From NCBI GenBank assembly GCA_009746045.1, contig RPFO01000164.1, positions 3,191,874 to 3,255,873 of the forward strand: a stretch of 64,000 nucleotides of DNA. Reading direction: 5' to 3'. This document shows, in pieces, positions 49,270 to 59,197 of the stretch (the stretch's first letter is position 1; each line of letters opens with the position of its first letter). A program made the translations under genes and the position numbers. This DNA is from Mesostigma viride (Eukaryota; Streptophyta; Mesostigmatophyceae; Mesostigmatales; Mesostigmataceae). The notes beneath the pieces are model-generated. The model did no database searches and was not told where the DNA came from. It saw only the letters and a list, made by a program, of their open reading frames with translations.

Positions 49270-49530
49270 AATATACAAGCCGGCAATTAAACTCGTGCTC
49301 CCGTTGGGGAGTCACGGATCGAGCACCGAAGTGCTTAATTTAATCCCTGTGTGTCGGCACAACAGGAAGAAAGGGCAGAGACCGGCCCCTTTCTCCTTCA
49401 TGCCTAAGGCATGCCGGCCACGTACTGTCAGTAGCAATCGGACACGATAGACGATCCTGCAAGGTCTAGGTGGGCCGGTGCAATAAGACCCGTGTGATCA
49501 CATATCAAAACAAGGAGCGTGGGCAAGGAA
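49270..49530. repeat. Family-C repeat
   Basis: AATTAAACTCGTGCTCCCGT, then TGGGGAGTCACGGATCGAG, AGAAAGGGCAGAGACCGGCC and GCAATAAGACCCGTGTGATC share blocks with 6013-6240, 33376-33425 (reversed), 61065-61210 (reversed in part) and 63560-63715. It is probably the 3' end of another LINE family, with an AATT tail at its left. Confidence 0.6.
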
Positions 49531-50205
49531 GGTAAGCATAGCCAGGACGTAGCCGGCATGCATGGGACGCCACTCCACATGCACCGCGGAACGAAGTAAC
49601 TGCCTATATAATATCCGTGCTGCGTCGCAAAGTCAGCTGACCTGCGTGCGCGGCAGCTAGCAGGATGTCAGCCATAGCCTGGGTAAGAGCTACCGAATTA
49701 AAAAGGCGTTGGCGCGAGTACGATGTCCACGTCCGCGCCGACGTACCAACTAGGGGCCCGCCAGTGTAAAATCATACGCCGTATTATACGCCGTATCGCG
49801 CGTATTATACGCGATACGCGAGCAGCGCGTACGAAAACGGGGTACTTTCGTACGCGCCGCGTATTTTTAGGGTATTTCTTGCGTATCGCGTATTTTATTG
49901 CGTATTTTTGGCTCCGGCATCAGTTTACAGCTCGGGTGAAGCGGAAGTTTCTAGACTAGGCTGCGGCGCGCCGAGTAGTAGAAACAAGTGAGCATCAAGG
50001 TGCCAACTTGGCCAAGATCAATGCATATGGCTGCGTGTATTGGCAGGACAGGAAGGCACCGTTAATTAATTAATTAATAAGCACGTGACTGCGTCACGTG
50101 GGTGCCAATACAGAGTAAAGGAACCTTCAACCCTATATACACATGCAGCGAGAAGTAGGGAGGGCGCCCTAGCTTCTCTCACTGCCGCAGGTGGGCAGGC
50201 CACAG

Positions 50206-50912
50206 AGTTAACGCCAAGCGCATTGGCGTGATCCTGATTCGGCATTTCTCTGCGATTCCAGCGGCACCGGAACGAGTTCATTCCGACAAGTATCAAGAAA
50301 GTTATGGCGTTCCGACTTCCCGGTCGCGCGCGAGCGCGAGCCGGCTGTTCTTCTAAGTCGGACGTGAATATTTGCCGACGACATATGGGGTCGACAGTAA
50401 TTCCTGGGCTGACAGGAATTAGGTGTTGAACCTACGACGGTATTGGATTAATACGTCGTACGCAGGAAATAGGAACCTTAACCTGTGGTCTGTTGGTACC
50501 GCAGGCCTAGTCCTGGACTTCTAGGTGCAGATGCAATAATCACTGTGGTGACTGTACTCTGTGCATGGTCACTGTGCCTGTATGGCAGACCTACTGTATA
50601 GGATCGATCTGGGCGCTGTACAGGTTGTGAATACTGTACTGGGAGTGTTAATACTGAGCAGGCCTCTTAGGCTGCTCAGGACTAGCAAAGCACAGTGCAC
50701 AAGTATATAAAGAATAGGCCAGTGCCAATTGGGCATCTCTTGCGAGCCCGCCTCACGTGTGTTGCCTTGACTTGGCAAACGCGTGTACAAGCCTCAAGTG
50801 TGTGAGCGCTGTAACATTATCCAATTTAAACAAAGCTCCGTTTCCAACCATATTCACACATTGCTGCATTGCAACCATATCCTTCACATTGCGTTTCATA
50901 AGAACGTTAACT
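50206..50912 (+). repeat. 5' LTR (707 bp)
   Basis: It matches 57532-58229 with a few substitutions and short indels (extra CAT and ATCG relative to the right LTR near 50565 and 50605). It starts AGTTAACGCCAAGCGCATTG and ends AAGAACGTTAACT. It contains a TATA box near its 3' third. Confidence 0.95.
50704..50711 (+). promoter_or_regulatory. TATA box in the 5' LTR
   Basis: TATATAAAG follows CACAGTGCACAAG in both LTRs (here and at 58021-58028). It marks the probable U3/R boundary, with transcription starting some 30 bp downstream. Confidence 0.65.
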
Positions 50913-51009
50913 CAAATTACAAGCAGTCTCGACGGAACGGCCAGGAGGGTCGTTGCTGGTTGCGGTGCATGTGCAGCGTTGACGACGCGAGAAGCTCGTC
51001 CGGTGGTGA

Positions 51010-52028
51010 ATGGTGCAGGAAGAACAACGGCAGCAGAATTTCCGGTTTCGGCAGTCTGCTGGGGGTTCAATTTCGCCTGAATTGCGTCGTGTCGTTCGAG
51101 ATTTATCTTTATTGCTTGCAGATCGTCCACCTGTTAATCGCAGCTTCGTGCAATTCGTCGACGACCAGGTCGAGATTGGGAGCGAATTCTGCGGCACGTC
51201 CAAACCATCGTCATTCCGGAGCACCGGAGCATCGACGACATCGAGCAAGAGCTTCACGGTTTGGTCGGCATCCAGACGGTGATTACAGCATTAGCTGAGC
51301 GGGTGCGTGCGGAGTTGGCGGCTAGGCGAGGAGAGGCTGCGGAGGCAGCTGGTGCAGTGCGACACGAGTTCGTGCCGGCAGCAGCGGGTGCGGGTGTACC
51401 ACGTACTTTCGCAGGCGTAATCGGCGACGAGGGTGTTGCAGCGGGACCAGTTCGACGTGAACGACGCGGAGCGGAGCACTACAGGCGGCTTGCAGAGGTC
51501 GGGGCGGCAGCGGAAGCCATCACCGGAGGACAGCGTGCGGCACGAGTCGGCAGGTTTCCGGAGCGAGCAAGGGTTCCTTTTCAGGAACTGCCCCAACCCC
51601 TTCGCGTTCGTGTGACGCGTTGGGAAGAGTTTGCCCCTCTTGGTACGATAGTGACCTTGAGGTGGGAGCAGTGGGCGTCGCTGGGCTAGGCGACGAGGCG
51701 CTTGGCGACCACGAGGTGCCAAGATACAATCCGCGGGGTGCCAACGACGGGTTGTCACCTGTCTACTATACTAACGGTGACGATTCTGTCATCGCGGGCC
51801 GACAGCGGGTCGACGACGGCGCAGCGGGTAGCAGGGTGCCAGAGCTGATTGTGGTGAGCGACAGCGACAGCGACAGCGACAAGGAGAACCAGGACGCGCC
51901 TGGGGCGACCGTGGTGGTCTTGCTGAGTGGTAACACTTGGCATTTTCCTTTCTTGTTCAGTAGCTTATATTGCTTTAATTGCTGCTTGGCCACTTGGCTG
52001 GCTGTAGCAGATCTGAACAGAGGCCATC
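51010..52028 (+). pseudogene. Leader ORF region upstream of gag, frame-disrupted
   Basis: About 1.1 kb separates the 5' LTR from the gag start, unusually long. It contains pieces of an apparently continuous protein spread over frames: VVRDLSLLLADRPPVNRSFV, then DDIEQELHGLVGIQTVITAL, and AERVRAELAARRGEAAEAAG (likely coiled coil). An acidic end follows (IVVSDSDSDSDKENQDAPG, about 51848-51904). I recognise no family. It could be a decayed extra gene or the N-terminal part of gag. Confidence 0.45.
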
Positions 52029-53194
52029 ATGAGTGAGGGAGCTATTGACCAACAAGCGCGCCTTATGGGCTTTGCGCGGCGCGGCGCTGGGATGGATGGA
52101 CGCGATGGACGCGATGGACGCGGTGACGGCCAGGCGCTGGGAGACCAGGCTGCGCTGCCAGATGATCAGAGCCAAGGATCGCAGGGCGGTCAGAACGCGC
52201 CAGCCGCAGATCAAGCGGCACCTAAGCGACCGACCGTGGCTGAGGGGTACGCGGTGCTAGGCCAGTTTCAGTCCATCAAGGACAATTGGCAGCCCCGGGA
52301 CGCTGAGAGGATGTTAGAGGACATGAACTTGTACACGGAGATATACACCGGTGACAAGCTTCGCATCCTGGCGTCTAGTGCCTACATAAGGCAGTCGGCG
52401 AGGCGGCTGTTCAAGTTTGTTCGGGAGCGACACGCGGCGGGGGACACCTGGGCGGCGTTTATGACGCGACTCAGGGTGTTCCTGAGTGACAAGAGGACCA
52501 TAGATGGGTCCCACCTGAAGCAAGAATACCTGGACTACAAGCCCATCAAGGGGCAGCTAGTGGTCCACGCCTTTGAAGACTTCGTCAAGCTGAGGGAGGA
52601 CGCCATGGCCAAGGGCTTCTTCGTCGCAGATCGGATGGCCATGGGCGACTTTCTCAAGTCGCTGCAGCTGGATCCGGTCACCATGGATAATGTGACCATC
52701 CACATGCGACAGGTCCATGGCTGGGCAGCCATGACGGACCAGTTGTATGAGTGTTTCAGCGGCAAGTACGTGGTGGTAAGCGCCCTCGTCAGGGGACGAG
52801 GAGGCCGCTGAACCCGGTTAAGTCCATGAGGGGATCGGGCCACGGGGGCCCAGCGCCCTCGAGAGGGCCTGAGACCTCTTCAAGGGGTCGAGGAAGGTCC
52901 AGGAGGGGGCGTGACAGAAGGGCTGGACGGGGGACCCCGCCGAAGTCGGGACATCCACAGTCCCAGTTTGACTTCAAGAGGGTGGGTGGTCCTCCCAAGG
53001 CTGGGCCCAGCAGTGGGACCTCACGGGACATCAGTCAGGTGGAATGTTATTTCTGCCAGGGGAAGGGTCACTTCAGGAATGAGTGTCCCTCGTACCTGAG
53101 GCAGGAAGGTCAGAGCAAGCCAGCTCAGGGTGGCAGCAAGGACAAGGCTGGTCCATCCCAGGATAAGGGCAAGGGCAAGGCTGCTGATCATTGA
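52029..53194 (+). CDS. gag of the LTR retrotransposon, two overlapping frames, zinc knuckle
   Basis: The capsid/nucleocapsid protein packages element RNA. Frame one (52029-52811) begins MSEGAIDQQARLMGFARRG after a leader, with an alpha-helical capsid-like part (LRILASSAYIRQSARRLFKF, LKQEYLDYKPIKGQLVVHAF). Frame two, shifted by -1 and open across the overlap 52751-52811, carries a Gly/Arg-rich stretch and the CCHC knuckle CYFCQGKGHFRNEC, ending at TGA 53192-53194. The shift is either programmed -1 frameshifting or an indel. The knuckle frame is the same as pol's, and only that TGA separates them. Confidence 0.8.
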
Positions 53195-53227
53195 CTTGAG
53201 CCTGCACACATCCCTGAACCCTGGAGG

Positions 53228-56200
53228 GTGCCCCCAGGGGTGTGTAATGTAGCTGCTAGTGACGGCAGTGAGGGGCAGCCCCATGCTCTAGTGAAAGAGC
53301 CTATTGGACACGATGGGGCAAGCTTGGTTACCACAGAGAGTATGCCAGCTGTAGCTGCAGTGGTTACTCGCCAACGTGCCCGCCATGGCGGTGCTGAGCC
53401 TGAGGTAGGACCTGGTGATGTGGACCCAGGTGGATCTCAGAAGCATTCTGACCGTGCAGGACTGGCACAGGATGGTCAGGATGAGGATAGGGCTGGAGAC
53501 AGTCTGACAGGCACGACCCTGGTGCCTCCTGTACATAAGGGATCTGTACATACCTTGAGTGCTAATAATGACAATAAAAGATTTTCTCTCTTGTATGACA
53601 TTGCCTCAAGGTTGCATACCATGTTTGGCCATGCAGCTCAGTCTTTGCAAGTTGCTAGACGGCTGGGAGGAAGTGAGTTGTACTCCATCTGCCAACAGGT
53701 TGCTCAAGCTTGCAAGTGCAGGCTAGTTGCTAGAAAGCCCAAGCAGTCTCATGCCAGGACTCCTATTTTGCAGCCAGGCCATGTGCAGGTAGATATTCAG
53801 AGAATCAGGGGTTTGAAGCTGCTGGTGGCAGTGGACAGATATACCAAGTACAAGACCCTAGAGATCCTGCCTGACATGGAGAAGCCTACATTGATTGCTG
53901 CTCTGAAGTTGACAAGGAGCAGGTACCCTGGGTTGGAGTTGTTGCAGTGTGACATTCAGTTTGAGTGCTGTGAGAACCTGCCAGAGTTTCCAGAGTTGCT
54001 GATTACACCCAGGGAGAGCCACGGCCAGCAAGGGGTGGTGGAGAGAGCCATCCAAGAGATCAAGACTGTGCTGCTGGTGGAGAGGATTCCAAGGACGTCA
54101 TCTGCCATTGTGACATCTGCATGGCTACGTTCTGTGGAGGACAGGCTGAACCTGAGGACTCCCATGTTCTTTGGTGACATTGCCATCAATCCTCTTATGC
54201 TGCATACCAGGATGCTGCCAGCTGATGCTGAGCAGGCATGGAAGGAGAAGCTAGAGGCCAAGTTCCTCAAGCTGAGGCAGAAAGACAAGGGCTGGAGTGT
54301 CCTAGAACCTAACGTTGGACAACAGGTTGTTGTGTGGAAGGAACCAAGCTTTCCAGGGAAACGTGGCAGCTGGCATGATGGGGTGGTGACCCGAGTAGAA
54401 GCCGCTGGCCATAAGTGCTGGGTGGCCATTGATGGCTCCCAAGCAGTGCACCGTCTGTCCTGGTCAAAGATCCGTCCCCGGGGAGGTAATCAAGGAGACC
54501 TCTTCCAGGTGCCCGCTGGTGTACAAGGCGGGGGTGACGTGGAGCTTCCTGATCAGGGTGCTACAGCTGTATCGAGCCCTCAGGGTGACCCTGGCCCGGC
54601 CCCTGGGGTACCTTCACATACGGTGGTTGGGCAAGCAGGCGGACAGGCTGCACCTCCGGAACGGCCCGACACCAGGCCTAGGGGTGTGCGTCTATCAGAT
54701 ATTGTACAGGCTTTGCAAAGAGCCAAGAAGGAGCCTAAGGTGTCCAAGCTTGTCCAGTTGGATGAACCTGAGGTAGCTGCCATGGAGATAGATACCAATG
54801 CACAGGTTTCTGTCATGGGACCTCAGCATACAGGAGAACTGCTGGTCGGAGAACCAAGTTGCCCCTGGGTGTCTGATTTCAGTGGTAGGACGCATCTAAG
54901 GGTGTTGGGAGAGGTTACTGCCCCTGTCATGGGTGTGGATGTGACCTTCCTTGTCCTAGAGGACTATGATGGCCCTGTGATTTTGGGTCAGAATTTTCTG
55001 GGCAATCCTGGGATTTCTATCAGAGCTACAGCTCTGAGAAGAGATGGCTGGGGGATGATTCCCCTAGAAAATTTCAGGACAACATTTCCAGTCAGGTGCA
55101 GGGCCAAGCCGGTCAAGGGTGTAAAATGGGATGAAGGGGAGGTGCCCCCAGCGGCCAGTTTGGTGATTCCAGCTGTGTTGCACCCCAGCAGTATTGGCAT
55201 AACTCACAGGAGCCTTGCTGCACACTCTCCTTTGACATATGACCAGCTGGTCCAAGAGATGAGCTCGCCTACTTTGTTTGAGGCTTGGAAGCTCGCCTTC
55301 TCCAAGGCATTGGAGGAGTGGTTGCAGTTTGAGTGTGCTGCACCAACAGACAGACGTCCCCCAGCATCAAGGAAGCTTGCTTTGAGATTTGTGCTGAAGA
55401 GGAAGGTTGTGGATGAGGTATCAGTGCCCCATGTCAGGCCTGTCCTGAATGAGTATCACGGCACGGGGAGTCTGCCAGGAGAGGAGCTATACACGCCAGG
55501 GATGCTACACGACACATGGAGAATTTTGCTATGTCTCTACGTGGGGTTGCTGAACAGGGGAGCAGCTATGTCATCAGTGCTGCTGGACTTCAAGAGGGCA
55601 TTTTTAAAATCTGATCCAGAAGTGGCCAGGAGGGTGTGGAAGCAGGATGAGCCTTACTGTGTTGAGGTGCCTGCCATCTGGAAGCTGGAGCTGCATCAAC
55701 AATTCCTGGTTATTCTGAAGGGCCTGGAAGGACTCAGGTCGAGCCCAATCATCTGGAGACTCACGCTGCAGGAAGCTCTGATCAGTGAGTGTGGCTTGAG
55801 AGTGTCTTCAGTTGATCCCTGTTTGCTGCTGGCCCAATGGGAGGGTCTGCCAGTGTATGCTAGTTTGCATGGAGATGATCTGCATTTGCTAGCCCCCACG
55901 ACCTGGCTGAAGAAGTTTATTCCTGTCATCAGTGGCAAGTTTTCACTGGGCAAGGAGCTGTGGCAGGAGCCCAACAAGCCTGTAGTGTTCTGTGGAATGC
56001 AGGCTACCCTGTTCAGGAGGGACGGGGAGTGGAGTATCAGGCTTCAGGCTGGAGGAGATTATAAACAGACCATTGTGAAGGCCTTGCCAGAGAAGATCAC
56101 CCAGGCTGCAGGACCTGAGTTGAGAGGCATGTGGGCCTGGTTTGCCAGCATCTGTGGTCCGTCTTTGATGGTCCATAGCAGAATGCCTGATGAGGTGCTT

Positions 56201-56785
56201 GAGGATGAGAAGCCTCGAGTCATAGCCCGGTTGGTGGAGAGTACCCCTGATCTGATTTTGTCTGGGATTGACTTTGCCCAGCCTATCACCTTGGAGATCT
56301 TTGTTGACAGTTCCATGGATGCTCGCCAGGTTACCAAGGTCAGGGGGAGATCTGCTGCTCTGTTTGCTTTTTATCAGAGCAGGGCAAGTTTGTTCAGCTG
56401 GTACAGCAGACTGCAGAAGAGGGTCTGTATCAGTTCAGATGTGGCAGAATGCAGGGCCATATGCGAGGGGATCCAGTCCAGCCTGTACATAAAGGAGTTA
56501 ATGCTGGAGCTGGCTTCAGTTACCCCTTGGACCTTGCAGATGGAGACGTTGTTGCTAACAGACAGCATGGGTATGGTCCAGTTTGTTCACAAGCAGCTGG
56601 CCAGAAGCCGGGACCTGGATTATTTGTTGCTGAAGGAGTTGGCCAGTTTGGTTGACTTGAAGCATATCCCTGGCGAGGAGAACCCTGCTGATGCATTGAC
56701 AAAGCTGCCACACAAGGCCCCAGCCCAGTACAATGTACTGAGGAAGCTCATGAATGCTGACTGTCAAGTCGGTCTATCTGTCTAA
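53228..56785 (+). CDS. pol of the LTR retrotransposon: integrase, protease-like, RT, RNase H (1185 aa)
   Basis: The frame is open from just after the gag TGA. Domains by residue of this frame: integrase HHCC-like region about 128-175 (LHTMFGHAAQSL, then CQQVAQACKC); integrase core about 185-275 with D (VQVDIQRI), D (LLQCDIQFE) and E (SHGQQGVVERAIQEIK); integrase C-terminal region to about 375; retropepsin-like domain about 515-590 (AMEIDTNAQVSVMG, PVILGQNFLGN); RT about 670-960 (VLLDFKRAFLKSD, LHGDDLHLLAP); RNase H about 1020-1170 (ISSDVAECRAICEG, LLTDSMGMVQFV, KHIPGEENPADALTKL). RT and RNase H are of copia type. Two oddities: the protease-like domain lies after integrase, and the RT box reads HGDD where YVDD is usual. 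The protease triplet is DTN, not DTG or DSG. A true start codon is not needed if it is translated by TGA readthrough. Confidence 0.9.
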   Translation: MPPGVCNVAASDGSEGQPHALVKEPIGHDGASLVTTESMPAVAAVVTRQRARHGGAEPEVGPGDVDPGGSQKHSDRAGLAQDGQDEDRAGDSLTGTTLVPPVHKGSVHTLSANNDNKRFSLLYDIASRLHTMFGHAAQSLQVARRLGGSELYSICQQVAQACKCRLVARKPKQSHARTPILQPGHVQVDIQRIRGLKLLVAVDRYTKYKTLEILPDMEKPTLIAALKLTRSRYPGLELLQCDIQFECCENLPEFPELLITPRESHGQQGVVERAIQEIKTVLLVERIPRTSSAIVTSAWLRSVEDRLNLRTPMFFGDIAINPLMLHTRMLPADAEQAWKEKLEAKFLKLRQKDKGWSVLEPNVGQQVVVWKEPSFPGKRGSWHDGVVTRVEAAGHKCWVAIDGSQAVHRLSWSKIRPRGGNQGDLFQVPAGVQGGGDVELPDQGATAVSSPQGDPGPAPGVPSHTVVGQAGGQAAPPERPDTRPRGVRLSDIVQALQRAKKEPKVSKLVQLDEPEVAAMEIDTNAQVSVMGPQHTGELLVGEPSCPWVSDFSGRTHLRVLGEVTAPVMGVDVTFLVLEDYDGPVILGQNFLGNPGISIRATALRRDGWGMIPLENFRTTFPVRCRAKPVKGVKWDEGEVPPAASLVIPAVLHPSSIGITHRSLAAHSPLTYDQLVQEMSSPTLFEAWKLAFSKALEEWLQFECAAPTDRRPPASRKLALRFVLKRKVVDEVSVPHVRPVLNEYHGTGSLPGEELYTPGMLHDTWRILLCLYVGLLNRGAAMSSVLLDFKRAFLKSDPEVARRVWKQDEPYCVEVPAIWKLELHQQFLVILKGLEGLRSSPIIWRLTLQEALISECGLRVSSVDPCLLLAQWEGLPVYASLHGDDLHLLAPTTWLKKFIPVISGKFSLGKELWQEPNKPVVFCGMQATLFRRDGEWSIRLQAGGDYKQTIVKALPEKITQAAGPELRGMWAWFASICGPSLMVHSRMPDEVLEDEKPRVIARLVESTPDLILSGIDFAQPITLEIFVDSSMDARQVTKVRGRSAALFAFYQSRASLFSWYSRLQKRVCISSDVAECRAICEGIQSSLYIKELMLELASVTPWTLQMETLLLTDSMGMVQFVHKQLARSRDLDYLLLKELASLVDLKHIPGEENPADALTKLPHKAPAQYNVLRKLMNADCQVGLSV

Positions 56786-57513
56786 AAGCTGAGAGCTGGG
56801 TGCTTAAGTCTCTGGATATCAGGCTGGGAGCTTGATTGTACATAATCCTGAGCACACCTTGAGGGGTGAGACATGTCTCTGGTGTGGGAATGTCTGACAT
56901 TGTCTCTGATGGAGAGATGTCTATCTGGGGTTTTCATCTCAGTCTGAGGTTTCCCCAGATCTGTGGTTTGTGGGCGGGGTTCGATTCCCTGGTGCCGTCT
57001 TAAGGCGGAGTTTCACGGACTGGCTGACCCATCCACCATGCTGGTGAGGTGGCGACAGGTCCCCTGATTTTCCACGGTTGGAACGAGTATAGGAGCTTGT
57101 GTTTTGCATGTGCTTCGCGTAGATGTTGTGTCTGGTTCGATAAGGGGCAGCAGACCGGCGCCGACTCCCGTCTGGGGGTCAGCAATGTTTTCTGATGAGC
57201 TGTTGTGGGTGATCTGTGGGGTTTCGCCTAAGGTCCTGAAGGTTGTACATACTTCTCAAGTTCTTACTGAACACCTATGGGCTGCCACAGTTGGCCAACC
57301 TCTTGTACATGGGTAACACAACGAGCCTCCCGTGAAGGGATAGGGACTCATTGTAATTTGTTTGTGCTCCTGAGCCAGTATGGGTGCTATGTACATATAA
57401 TAAGGAATCCAAGCTGACTGTCATGCCCAGCGGGTTGTGACTTGTAGTCGGGGAGGATGTCCAGTACCCATTGTGTGTGTTTGTATGTAGACTTGTGTGA
57501 GCTGCTACAGCTC
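56786..57513. other. Non-coding stretch between pol and the 3' polypurine tract
   Basis: About 730 bp belong to the retroelement interior, without a recognised protein and no env-like membrane protein. Repeated GAGACATGTCTC / GAGATGTCTATC motifs near 56865-56930 are visible. Confidence 0.55.
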
Positions 57514-57531
57514 AAGAAAAGAAAGGATTGG
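57514..57531 (+). other. Polypurine tract before the 3' LTR
   Basis: AAGAAAAGAAAGGATTGG lies immediately upstream of the right LTR start at 57532. This is the expected plus-strand primer for reverse transcription and independently fixes the LTR boundary. Confidence 0.8.
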
Positions 57532-58229
57532 AGTTAACGCCAAGCGCATTGGCGTGATCCTGATTCGGCATATCTCTGCGATTCCAGCGGCACCGGAACG
57601 AGTTCATTCCGACAAGTATCAAGAAAGTTATGGCGTTCCGACTTCCCGGTCGCGCGCGAGCGCGAGCCGGCTGTTCTTCTAAGTCGGACGTGAATATTTG
57701 CCGACGACATATGGGGTCGACAGTAATTCCTGGGCTGACAGGAATTAGGTGCTGTACCTACGACGGTATTGGATTAATACGTCGTACGCAGGAAATAGGA
57801 ACCTTAACCTGTGGTCTGTTGGTACCGCAGGCTTAGTCCTGGACTTCTAGGTGCAGATGCAATAATCACTGTGGTGACTGTACTCTGTGGTCACTGTGCC
57901 TGTATGGCAGACCTACTGTATAGGATCTGGGCGCTGTACAGGTAGTGAATACTGTACCGGGAGTGTTATTACTGAGCAGGCCTCCTAGGCTGCTCAGGAC
58001 TAGCAAGCACAGTGCACAAGTATATAAAGAATAGGCCAGTGCCAATTGGGCATCTCTTGCGAGCCCGCCTCACGTGTGTTGCCTTGACTTGGCAAACGCG
58101 TGTACAAGCCTCAAGTGTGTGAGCGCTGTAACATTATCCAATTTAAACAAAGCTCCGTTTCCAACCATATTCACACATTGCTGCATTGCAACCATATCCT
58201 TCACATTGCGTTTCATAAGAACGTTAACT
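57532..58229 (+). repeat. 3' LTR (698 bp)
   Basis: It has the same start (AGTTAACG) and end (CGTTAACT) as the left LTR and is followed by the CACAG duplication at 58230-58234. It is 9 bp shorter through small indels. Confidence 0.95.
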
Positions 58230-58235
58230 CACAGA

Positions 58236-59197
58236 GCGCTCTCTCCACGGCATGGTGCCGGGGCGCAACGCTGTGGGTGCAATACAACCAGTGCAATACC
58301 ATAGGTAGGCTGACGCATAGCTTGTGCTACAAATGTGAGGTGGGCTCAAGACGTCGGCTAATTAAGGCGCAAGCTGATGGCCACAAGGTGCCAGAGCTAA
58401 TTGAAGGTACTATAACGCTGTGCGCTAATATCGTTTCAAGTGCTGTAATGCCTAAGCTATCCCATAATCGGTTGCCCCCATCTAGACAACTAGCTGGAGT
58501 GCTCTATCCCGGGGAAGCCCGGGGGGGCTTCCGCAGTTTCTTGTTGACATAGAGGTCCCCGCCCCGCCAGTACACTTGGGGCTTCTCGGGGTTGGTCTTG
58601 TGGCGGATGTAGTCGGGCCACTGATCTAGAAGACAAAATGTGCCAAGATAATTCGTCTGCCAGCAAGATCGCGGTGGTCACCTATCGTAGCATATCAACA
58701 GGCGCCATGGCTACGGAGAGTGAGGAGATGGACCATGATGATGATGGGGCCGACGAGTCAGGGGCTGATTCTGAGGATGTTTGGACATATGTTAGCAAAG
58801 AGCGTGTCTTCAAGGATGGGCAGCAGACAAATAACAGCTGGAAATGTACCTCGGCAAGCAGGGCGACTTTGACGACGAGGGTGCCCAGCTAGAGGCGAGC
58901 CAAGTTGTGCGACGTTGAAGTCGAGGACCAACCGGGGGTTTTAATTCAAGATCGAGCCCTACTACCAGTGGTGGTGGGGGGGGGATGTTCCTGAGTTGCA
59001 GCGCGTGGCTGTCAGGGTGCTGGCCCAGCCAGTATCCAATTCAGCCGTGGAGCGGGTACGTGAACAGCACGGCTGGGTGGCTCAAGTCCCTCAGACGCAA
59101 CAGGATGACTGATGAGACCCTAAACAAGATGGTCTATGTCTGCCACAACCTGCGTGCCCTGAACAAGATCAAGGCTCATCTTGCGTATGATGACTAA
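58236..59197 (+). pseudogene. hAT transposase remnant (C-terminal dimerisation domain)
   Basis: Pieces in different frames: CNTIGRLTHSLCYKCEVG near 58290-58350 (possible BED-type finger remnant), MATESEEMDHDDDGADESG (58708 on), then YLGKQGDFDDEGAQLEASQV. From about 58950 the pieces are YYQWWWGGDVPELQRVAVRV, LAQPVSNSAVERV, HGWLKSLRRNRMTDETLNK and MVYVCHNLRALNKIK, stop at 59195-59197. The W, then PEL..VA..VLA.P.S.S..ER.., RR..MT..TLN..V, N.R layout is the hAT dimerisation domain. At least two frameshifts break it, and an inserted LINE piece lies at 58500-58625. Confidence 0.85.
58500..58625 (-). mobile_element. ORF1 C-terminal fragment of an element A relative inside the hAT element
   Basis: The minus strand reads QWPDYIRHKTNPEKPQVYWR, then GGDLYVNKKLRKPP. 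This is colinear with the element A ORF1 block ELWPTYLQLRQ-AGQPVYWKGAAIYV. It is a third layer of insertion within the hAT element. Confidence 0.7.

Larger units (their letters stand above)
50206..58229 (+). mobile_element. Full-length LTR retrotransposon (copia-like RT/RNase H), non-canonical LTR ends
   Basis: LTRs at 50206-50912 and 57532-58229 are almost identical. CACAG precedes the left LTR (50201-50205) and follows the right one (58230-58234), a 5-bp target duplication. The LTRs begin AGTTAACG and end CGTTAACT, an 8-bp inverted repeat in place of the usual TG...CA. The interior holds a leader ORF, gag with a zinc knuckle, and pol (integrase, protease-like, RT, RNase H). A purine tract lies directly before the right LTR. 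LTR differences (for example GTGTTGAACC/GTGCTGTACC and two short indels) show the insertion is not brand new, but the pol frame is intact. Confidence 0.93.
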
